Below are positions 56,327 through 64,000 of a DNA stretch of 64,000 bases, piece by piece. Origin of the DNA: Paracamarosporium sp. OC-R06-R3 (lineage: Eukaryota > Ascomycota > Dothideomycetes > Pleosporales > Didymosphaeriaceae); assembly GCA_019828545.1 (NCBI GenBank), contig JACVRA010000202.1, positions 672,052-736,051 of the forward strand, written 5' to 3'. Each line of letters starts with the position of its first letter. Positions within the stretch are counted from its first letter, which is position 1. A program made the position numbers and the translations under genes. Under the pieces are notes generated by a model. It saw only the letters and a program-made list of their open reading frames with translations. It did not search any database and was not told where the DNA came from.

Positions 56327-57400
56327 GTTGTCGGTAGGTGAATTAATATGACGTGATTTGATTTTTGGGAATTTTGGTTTGCGGGTAGTGCACAGCACGT
56401 GAAATTAATAAAATCGACTAAATCAGGCACAGCCTGGTGGTTGAAGGTGAGTTGCAAAGAATGCGTGGGAAGATCCGGATCCTCTGTCGTCCCAAAGTTG
56501 GGGAACGAGTGGGCCTTTATCCATTGCGAAGCGGACTTGGTGCAAGATGTCACCATCCGCGTTTCGACGGATGATTGGTGCACCACACAAGTGACTCAAG
56601 ATACCGAAGCGCTGTGTTTAGGCGTTGTTTTCATGCATCTGCGTGATAGTGGAGGCACATTGATAAAAATAGGCGCCCATCTAGACCCGAAGAGGCTAAA
56701 CGCAGGCCCCGGCACGTGAACATCTTAAGCGCCCGGGACCGCAACACTGGAATCGACAGTGAGCTTCCTGCGAATCATTGGAGCAATCGCATATAGCCCC
56801 TGCTGGGGGCGCCCAGGGCTGAGACGTTCCGTCCACTAAACTTGCGAAGCACGAAATCTTATCTACCTGCAGACGATCCTTTCTGCCCCATGCTGCAGTT
56901 GAGCACGTACCGCAAGACCCGAGAGACCTTGTTCGTGCAGCCGTCTAGCTCGACTGTAACCGCCATGGCGTTATCGCATAACTTACCGACCACGCAACCA
57001 CTTCTGGTTGGCTCATAGACTGCTATCGATTTCGAGTTGGTGGTGCGGCAATATCCAATGACAGAAGGAATCCTGCGTCCACACTGCTGCATGGCTGCGG
57101 TCTCCCAAAAAACGTGAACCTACTCGGATAACTGTGGACACATCTGGAAGGTAGCGAGACAAGGCAATCAGACGAACGAAGGACTCGGTGTGACAGCGTA
57201 TGTAGCGTGCATCGTGCATCGTGCAAACGCCGCGCCAGGGAATCGAGCGTCGTAATTCGAAGAAGACGTGACGATGAATGCAGTTCTTGTGTTCGAATTC
57301 CAATCATGTAGTCATTAATTACTATCAACTTTTAGAGAGTGACAGATTTGAATATTAAGGGGAACCATAACCAAGCGAATGATAACGGAAGGGCTCGCCT
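56327..57400. other. KEP-3 upstream region, no gene seen
   Basis: About 1.1 kb between the KEP-3 start and the DUF3176 stop. It holds the proximal module. The distal modules of the other two paralogues are not clearly present. Confidence 0.5.
56387..56433 (-). promoter_or_regulatory. Proximal promoter module of KEP-3
   Basis: On the sense strand GGCTGTGCCT (56433-56424) and GTGCTGTGCAC (56397-56387) lie 61 bp before the ATG, as in the two paralogues. Confidence 0.6.
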
Positions 57401-59905
57401 TCACGACCAGTGCTGTCCACTTGCCCGACCTTTCAAGGAAGTTGGAGAGATGCTCATGCCCGAGAACCTCCACCCTCTCTTTGGGATCCATTTCACTTTG
57501 ACTTCCTTTGCTTTCGCTCGCGGTGTCCCTTGGACTTTTGAGGATGTCATCTTCTTTGACATATCGTCGGGTAGACCATATAGGAGTGTGGCAATGGCTG
57601 AGGTCTTCCAGACGCCAACGTGATCTTGTTCTTTAGAGCTCCGAACAATTGTCGCAAGGAGGAAGATTCCGGTGAATGCTAATAGTCCAAGAGGAAGTGC
57701 CATCCATGCCCACCGAACGTCTACAAAACTCTCCAGATCAAAAGCCTGGCCTTCCACTAGCGTTGTGTCTTGCGTTGCGGATCGTAGCGTATTCGTCATC
57801 GCGACAGCCATACGGTCCAGGTGAGCCGTGATGTTGTTGTATAAGAAGGGGTTGTAAGGCATGTTTCGTGTATACGGCGTGATTGTTTTCCAGGTCTTAT
57901 ACCGAAGCATGGCATCATCTTGGCCGTCGAGTTTACTTTCAGCGGTTTTGTGCTTGTCTATAACGTAATAGGATGGAAATATGTCGTCAAACAACATCAC
58001 CGTGGCCGCGTGTGTGTAGTTGTCTATGGTGTAGATCGCGTCGTTGCTCACCACCGTAACGTTCTCTTTATAAACGTAGTCGAACATAACTAAAAGAGGG
58101 TCGTCGTTTGGTATCGTTGTAGTTATCCAAGGCGACTCTATCACCGTTGAGTTGACAAGCGTGCTCTTAACTTCCTCGACATAGCCACCCTCCGAGTATG
58201 TTGACAGCATCTTCTTCGCTGCCCAAGAAAGCACACACTCGTGTGCTATGGGTGTTGCATTTTGATAAACATTATCCGCATTTTCCCCGCTGACAATGAC
58301 CACATGAGCTATTGGGTTTCGGCTGTTGTTGAATTTCGGCTCGTAGCCTGGCTTAAATTCTCGCGAGAAGACGTCGTAGAGTGGTTGAGCGCGCGTTAAT
58401 AGGACTTCTCCTGAATGGTTCGTGCCGTGATCGACGTTGTATCCGGTCATCAGAACAGGGTCATCGCCTTTGAGCCACCACCCACATGCGGTTCCATTCG
58501 GGTAGGTATACATTACCTGCTGGTCGGGATCTGTATTCGGATTTTGTACCCAATCCATTCTCTTGTGAAGACACTTAAATTCAAGACGGTCCACGGCTTC
58601 AGCGCACTCGCTGTGAATTCCCAATGTCTCATACTCTGGCCATGTACAGTTGCTGTTTGGGCATCCTAGCGGTACCTCAGCTCTGGCCCCCTTTCCAAAA
58701 GTCATTGGTGGGGTTCCATTGCCATAGAAATAGTGGAACGTAAGTCCCACTAGACTTTGATCGAGCTCAAGAGACAAAAGCCCCTGCTGAAACTCTTGGC
58801 CAAAGGAGAACGGGTTGTAGCCGGTTGCCATTGGAATACGACCTTTTCCTTCCATGACTCTCCAATGTTCAGGGTATTCGACGACCTGTTGGAAGAATGG
58901 ATCAAGAGCAAGAGCCATGAGTGTTACACACGCACCCAAAGCCGCGAGCGACCTTCCTTTCGTTCGAATTATCAATAGAAGGGAACCCCATGGCCCTCTC
59001 GAAGCATTGTCGAAGATCTCAAAATCCCACATCTTCTTGGAACTGTCTCCCTGGAACCAGCTCCACTTTAGTTGTCCGAGGGCCTCGGATACGGGTAATA
59101 GGAGTGCAGCAGAGGAAATTTTCGCCAACACAGAGATATAGGCGTTGAGTGTCAGTCCAAACGGCCAGTTTGGTATGCGCTTGTTCTGATAGCCCATCAA
59201 CATACCCACAATACCAGCCATACAAGCAGCACTAAGTGACCAACTAATCAACTCCAATAACCATCTTTTTACCACATTGCGAGAAGCAGTATAATTCCAG
59301 AGTTTTTGTTCCACCCGCTGTGCAAAGTTTGTGGGGCGGTCGAAACTTGCAGCATCTTCCTCGCCTCTCTTCTCTGCAGTACCAGGTGTAATAGGACTTG
59401 TGTCTGATTTGAATGGAGCGTCCGCAATGCCGAGCCCCACCTGACTCCTACGATTCCATTCTCCTTCGTCAAACTCAGTGACCGTGGGCGAGAGTGGTGA
59501 AAATGCATTTCGACGAAAGCGTACGTTCGGCCGCCCTTCAGGATCAAACTGGAGAGACCGAGTGGGAGCCCGAGGTTTAGACCAGTGGCGAGGCGTCTCA
59601 ACGGTGAGGACTGGTACAGTCAAATGTCTGGGTGATGGCGGTGGAGAGACCACAGAGCTGTATGATGGCGGAGCGGGAGATAGAGCTGGTGAAATAGTAT
59701 GTGCAGGAGATTTGGAAACACAATGAATTGGTGTGTCTCTTGAGCTTGTTTCACAAGTGGGACAGATGTATTCGGGGGCGTGCCTTGGGTGGTGTGGAGG
59801 CGCAGGCGATTCGCGCTGGTCGTTATCGTACTCCTCGCTGCGATCGAGGTATATCGGTATGTTCGGATTTGAGGACCAGTATGGAGAGACGGGAAATCGG
59901 GGCAT
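57401..59905 (-). CDS. DUF3176-family membrane protein
   Basis: An intronless 834-residue protein. The first 195 residues are Pro/Ser-rich and probably cytosolic and disordered. The conserved DUF3176 block begins with WLLELISWSLSAACMAGIVG (TM1, about 215-238), then the ISVLAKISSAALLLPVSEAL helix (257-276), LGQLKWSWF, and a third hydrophobic helix SLAALGACVTLMALALDPFF (319-338). A large extracellular-type region follows, with many N-glycosylation sequons (NGT, NCT, NHS, NNS) and cysteines (GCPNSNCTWPEYETLG). A last membrane helix (MALPLGLLAFTGIFLLATIV) lies near residue 735, and the tail is basic. The function of this large fungal family is unknown. It probably resides in the plasma membrane. 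Confidence 0.88.
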   Translation of the reverse strand: MPRFPVSPYWSSNPNIPIYLDRSEEYDNDQRESPAPPHHPRHAPEYICPTCETSSRDTPIHCVSKSPAHTISPALSPAPPSYSSVVSPPPSPRHLTVPVLTVETPRHWSKPRAPTRSLQFDPEGRPNVRFRRNAFSPLSPTVTEFDEGEWNRRSQVGLGIADAPFKSDTSPITPGTAEKRGEEDAASFDRPTNFAQRVEQKLWNYTASRNVVKRWLLELISWSLSAACMAGIVGMLMGYQNKRIPNWPFGLTLNAYISVLAKISSAALLLPVSEALGQLKWSWFQGDSSKKMWDFEIFDNASRGPWGSLLLIIRTKGRSLAALGACVTLMALALDPFFQQVVEYPEHWRVMEGKGRIPMATGYNPFSFGQEFQQGLLSLELDQSLVGLTFHYFYGNGTPPMTFGKGARAEVPLGCPNSNCTWPEYETLGIHSECAEAVDRLEFKCLHKRMDWVQNPNTDPDQQVMYTYPNGTACGWWLKGDDPVLMTGYNVDHGTNHSGEVLLTRAQPLYDVFSREFKPGYEPKFNNSRNPIAHVVIVSGENADNVYQNATPIAHECVLSWAAKKMLSTYSEGGYVEEVKSTLVNSTVIESPWITTTIPNDDPLLVMFDYVYKENVTVVSNDAIYTIDNYTHAATVMLFDDIFPSYYVIDKHKTAESKLDGQDDAMLRYKTWKTITPYTRNMPYNPFLYNNITAHLDRMAVAMTNTLRSATQDTTLVEGQAFDLESFVDVRWAWMALPLGLLAFTGIFLLATIVRSSKEQDHVGVWKTSAIATLLYGLPDDMSKKMTSSKVQGTPRAKAKEVKVKWIPKRGWRFSGMSISPTSLKGRASGQHWS

Positions 59906-62442
59906 GCTGAGCGAGTGAGCCTACAAGCAGACTGCCAGTCCAGACTGGTCTCGCTTGCGAAAGATTAGATACGAAGTGTGTACGCCTGCGGACCAGAAAG
60001 AATTAGACTGAATGGGTTGGGGGGCAGGAAGAGGCTACTATACTTTTAATCCACAGTACGCGAATGTGGCACGGTCGCAGGTGTAGTGGCTATATTTGGA
60101 GATCAAACATCTTTGCTATGGGGCAGGCGCTCGTAGATCTTGCGAGCCTCCAGTCACGAGCAACGGGGCAAGCAGCCATCGGGCCTTACGCCGCACGCAA
60201 GCATACTCAGAAGTAGAGAGCCTCAATCTGCCATGTAAGTCGGGTAGGCAAAAGGATTCGGAAGCCAGCAAGCAGAAAGCTTGGCCGAGCGTGAAGCCTT
60301 ACGGCAGGCCCAAATACGCGCCGGTCAGTTCCCTTAGTGTTGGCTTCCGCATGGCGTTTTTCTTATTTGGTCAAAGTCGCAAGGTTGGCGCCGGGGCTGA
60401 ATCTCAACCCGCTGTATGTTTTGCACCTTCCGCCAATCAACAAGCAGCTGTGTTTGCTTGGTGCTCTAAAAACTACCGCGCATCGGCCAGTAAGACCAAG
60501 CGATCTATGCGCTAGCACGGACCTAGCATCCACAGCGCTTGCGGAAGAATGAGAGGTTGCCCTGTCCCCACAACGCTCAAATCCATTTCGATACTGTTTG
60601 ACCAGCCCTCCCCAGAGCCGAACCCTGTCGTTGCTTTGTCGCGCGGTGAGCGCATACTCGATCGGGGAGCCTGACCTTACGACTCAAAGTTTTACGTGTT
60701 TGTGCGGCACAGTTGAACGGGTTGCTCTTTGCCGAAATGATCGCGCTCTACTTCAGCCTGGACGCAGTAGGGATCGGCCTGATGGAACTGACTGATAGAT
60801 CCGCCGAATGAAACTCCATTAGCTGAGCAAACCATACTTTAGATACAGTGGCGCGGAAGAGAACCATATGTTACTAAACTGCGCTTGACACCATGTTGGT
60901 CCCACAAGAGCCCTTGGCCCAATGCGGCACATCGCGCGACACAGCTTCCTGATCCCGTCATATGCATATGCAGCACACGCTTGACCGCAGATGTCAACGT
61001 TAGCTATTTATTTTGCGGCACAGTCGACCATCGTCTGCCGATCCGGCTTGCCACAACAGCATAGCATGTTTTTGTTCAGCCGTTTATGCATGAAGCTACG
61101 CTTCTTCACACGGCCTAATCCTGACCAGAGCATCAAGTTGCGAAGCTAATCTAGCCCGACTATGAGAGAGCTATGCCAAGTTCGAAGCATTGGGAGCTAT
61201 TGCTCAAGCGTGAACCAAAGACACGGAATCCATAAAGTACCCTCACTGGAGGAAATAATAGCGTGGCATGATTTCGCGCCCCTCATCCTCAGAAGAGAAT
61301 GCAGTCATCGCAGCCGAGTGGCACAAACTTCTGGCACTCATAGTAAGACCTGTGCCGAGACACGTATCTTCACACTTGGCATAAATGTATTGACGGCAGA
61401 ATAACGCGTCATCAGTAGCACCATGCCACGGTAGAATGGCCATTGTTGTAACGTTCGTTGGCGACACAACGATACATGCCCACGTTCTGCGTCTTTGTAA
61501 AGGCAAGCATCGTGTGAAAAGCGTATGTAGACTTATGAGAATACATCTTTATGCTGATAATGTCTAGACTACGCAACGACTATCTCTCGTATAAGTTCCC
61601 TTTCCAAGCCCCTCATTTCTGTCAATCCTAGCTATATGCTACCATGCATAAGAAGCTTAATTTGATATTTCTTGCTTTACGCGGCTATTCTCCACCAAAG
61701 GAAACGATCGTCCATGCCATGCTTCCAACGCTCATCTTGCCTATACGATACTGAGGGGTTACTCGCGCGTTCGGCGCTTGATATCCCCACCTTCAATAGG
61801 CCCGAGAACCAGTTTCTCGTACTCAAAAGAGGGCCATATAGAGCTGCACTTATGTGAGAGACCTTGCTTGTCAAGACAAAAACACACATTCAGATCGTCC
61901 TTGAAGGGCTGCTTGTATAGCCGTGCGGCATTGATTCTCACCACTGAAATCTAGCTACTCTATTATCTCATTCGTCTTCCTTATGCCATCGCACCTTCTT
62001 TAGCAAGCCTATTATAAGGCACGCATACCTGCCCATTGAAATCCGATACCGCTGTGCATGACACCCCTCCCTCTTATTGCATCTGCGTATCTTATCTGCC
62101 CGTCTGCACCATTTCCACGGTACACATATTCGCGCGCGTAGCGGCTAAATAACACTCCCTGCGATCGCAGAGCATGATTACCCACCACGAATGATCTCGC
62201 TTACAGTGAAACCGTTATCACCTTTTGCTTTGCTCAGAATTTGAATTCGATGGCATGTCAATGTTTCCTGCCAGGGATTCCCAGGGCTTCGCTTCATTCG
62301 GTCAGTTGCATCCTAGCGCGAAGCGACAGTCTTGTATGTGGAAAACGGAACGCCCGGATCCATCGTGATGAGTGACTGCATCCTTCCGGAAACATATGTT
62401 CGACCTAAGTATTAAGAGTAGCCTATTCTGTAAGAATGATGC
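59906..62442. other. Gene-poor region
   Basis: About 2.5 kb between the DUF3176 start and the end of the nitronate monooxygenase. Frames up to 139 codons (for example plus 60096-60515) show no domain or start support. No repeats recognised. Confidence 0.45.
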
Positions 62443-63513
62443 TCATATTGTGCTCAACCCGTTCATGATATCTCTCGCCTCCTTCCTCACCTTCTCCACA
62501 ATATCCGCCGCCCCCTCCACCTCATTCACAATTCCTACTCCCGAACCCGCCCAGATCGCCGCTCGACCCTTCCTACCCATTGCATACCCTTTGTGGTCTT
62601 GAAGCGCTGCCTCGTTATGTAGCTTCTGTATCTCCTCCAGACTGACACCGTTGACATGGTCCTCATAGCTCTGTATCACTAAACTCCTCCCGTCATACGC
62701 CTCAGGCCAGATATTCGGCCCCTTCAACTGATCGAACAGCTTACTCCTCTTCGTGACCTGCCCTCCGTCTTCCGCCTCCAGTATAGCAGCCTGAGCTGTC
62801 GGATGGATTGCAACTTCCCTGCTTGCCAAAAACCTCGTGCCCATGACGGCACCTGAGGCACCGAGTGCGAGGGCAGCCACGACACCCCTCCCGTCTACAA
62901 TACCGCCGCTTGCAAGCAAAGGTATATGTCCGAAGCCGTCTCTTCTCAGAGCGTCCGCTGCCTCCGGTACAAGCGAAACAATACTCGCGCCCTTCTCGAA
63001 GCCGTGACCTCCAGCGTCTGCGCCTTGTAGGCACAATACATCTGGCTTCGCATCTCTAGCAACATGCAGAGCGGCCTCTACATGACCAACCTGAATCCAC
63101 ACTTTCGTCTCCGGACTCGCCTTCCTCAGCGCCTTCACCCACTCCTTGTACAGTCCCAACTCTTTCGCAGCAAAAAGCCACACAACAGCGGGCTTAAACT
63201 CCGCAATGACCGGAGCAACGTCTTCGATCTTGCAGATGAACTCTATAATACCGACGCCCAATGGGAGTGTTGGAGACGATGTGATGTCTGGATTGGAGCT
63301 CGCTTTGAATGTGTCGCGAGCTTGGGTGAGCTGTGTGCGTAGCTGTGACATGTCGTTCACGCTGCCGATGAGGCCGAGGCCGCCGGCCAGCGAAACAGCG
63401 GTAGCAAGGGGAGACCATGCGAAGCCGCCCATGGGCGCGCTGGCTATGAGGGGAGATGTCGTCCATGGGAGATAGCTCTTCAGCTCACTGGTCCATTCAT
63501 TTCGTGATGCCAT
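62443..63513 (-). CDS. Nitronate monooxygenase (2-nitropropane dioxygenase-like)
   Basis: An intronless 356-residue protein. It is an FMN-dependent TIM barrel with the family motifs: SPLIASAPMGGFAWSPLATA at the start, GGLGLIGS (44-51), LPLGVGIIEF, VWIQVGHVEAALHVA, LQGADAGGHG (162-171) with the conserved His170, HIPLLASGGIVDGRGVVAAL with phosphate-binding glycines, and GASGAVMGTRFLAS (218-231). The C-terminus includes AGSGVGIVNEV. The enzyme oxidises alkyl nitronates such as propionate 3-nitronate and protects against these metabolic poisons. Some fungal relatives have other flavin-dependent roles, so the substrate is inferred. The length matches class I enzymes. Confidence 0.9.
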   Translation of the reverse strand: MASRNEWTSELKSYLPWTTSPLIASAPMGGFAWSPLATAVSLAGGLGLIGSVNDMSQLRTQLTQARDTFKASSNPDITSSPTLPLGVGIIEFICKIEDVAPVIAEFKPAVVWLFAAKELGLYKEWVKALRKASPETKVWIQVGHVEAALHVARDAKPDVLCLQGADAGGHGFEKGASIVSLVPEAADALRRDGFGHIPLLASGGIVDGRGVVAALALGASGAVMGTRFLASREVAIHPTAQAAILEAEDGGQVTKRSKLFDQLKGPNIWPEAYDGRSLVIQSYEDHVNGVSLEEIQKLHNEAALQDHKGYAMGRKGRAAIWAGSGVGIVNEVEGAADIVEKVRKEARDIMNGLSTI

Positions 63514-64000
63514 ATTGTATCCTGTATGTTCAACGTCGGTGGTAGCTTAGTTCAAGTTATTGGGCCAGCTACCGACCAGGAGGTAAAGTAGATATATGTA
63601 GTTGATGGTTTGACTGAAAGGCTAAAAATCTTACTCTTTCTTTTCGTAATATCGTCCTGAATAGGTGATCTCTTGTTTCCTCTTCGGGTAAGAATCGCTA
63701 GTTTGGATGATGTGGGACGTGTCTTAGTCATCATGAACACGTACAGAACGACATCCTCGTGGAAAAGAAGCGCAATTACGCATCAATCCGCGATCGAACT
63801 GCGTAGAAAGAGTTATTCGGTCCGAAGACGCGTTCATCATGGCCCTTTTCAATGTCTAGTCACAGGCTTTTGCAGATAGACAAAATCCATACCCACAAAG
63901 TATCTCGGCATATGCACGCTAGGGAAGCTAACGTGTTCCACCATCGGCTCGGCCACACCACCTGATCGGCCGCCCCACCAGAACGCGCGACACCTCAGCA
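63514..64000. other. Upstream region of the nitronate monooxygenase
   Basis: About 490 bp to the window end. No gene seen. Confidence 0.5.

Noticed and set aside
49966..59905. Dikaritin-type (ustiloxin-like) RiPP cluster
   Set aside because: The precursors resemble RiPP precursors, but I found no UstYa/DUF3328-type protein (HxxHC motifs) nearby, and the cores lack the Tyr/Phe residues usually cross-linked. The neighbouring DUF3176 gene is a different family.
1..64000. tRNA, rRNA and CRISPR features
   Set aside because: I looked for tRNA B-box-like sequence and for regularly spaced repeats and found none convincing. A tRNAscan run would be needed to exclude intron-containing tRNAs.

Overview
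The window is genomic DNA of a filamentous ascomycete, most likely a Dothideomycete (Pleosporales-like). The evidence is short GT..AG introns of about 44-104 bp with CTAAC/CTGAC-like branch sites, fungal Zn2Cys6 and bZIP regulators, and a scon-2/sconB homologue. The order is an inference from gene content and style. I saw no rRNA, tRNA or CRISPR.

Layout. 1-7456 carries the 3' end of a regulator, a DJ-1/PfpI protein, an F-box-like protein and a complete Zn2Cys6 factor rebuilt from five exons. 9884-10876 is an ATF/CREB-type bZIP factor with long gene-free flanks. 15277-25169 is accessory: an F-box-like gene, a PLP-dependent (SufS/class V-like) enzyme, a decayed beta-lactamase-family pseudogene, a second bZIP factor, a gene remnant and a MYND protein. 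25819-32241 holds a sugar transporter, then a cytochrome P450 and a LaeA-like methyltransferase that diverge from a 431-bp promoter. 33957-48584 is mostly conserved housekeeping: SconB/Met30 F-box WD40 protein, Atg17, Rio1 kinase, a Coq11-like protein, the YEATS protein Yaf9 and two conserved small proteins. It is interrupted at 39072-40771 by a broken head-to-head gene pair (FMN dehydrogenase and RidA) bracketed by degenerate repeats.

The most interesting region is 49966-56326. Three tandem paralogous genes on the minus strand encode secreted proteins made of short peptide repeats: 19 copies of A[VI]RNQGR in one, 22 copies of A[VI]RGSN[KR]R in another, and a divergent mixture of both in the third. 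The repeats in the third gene of the row end in Kex2-type KR/RR. Several spacers consist only of X-Ala/X-Pro dipeptides (EAEA, DAEAEP, TAEP), as in yeast alpha-factor precursors. The three genes share promoter modules at matching distances from the ATG, and two of them have in-frame conserved sequence beyond the present stop codon. I read this as a locally expanding family of pheromone-like, Kex2-processed repeat proteins. A DUF3176 membrane protein and a nitronate monooxygenase close the window.

Exon structures were inferred from splice signals, reading phase and family expectation; no transcript data were available.
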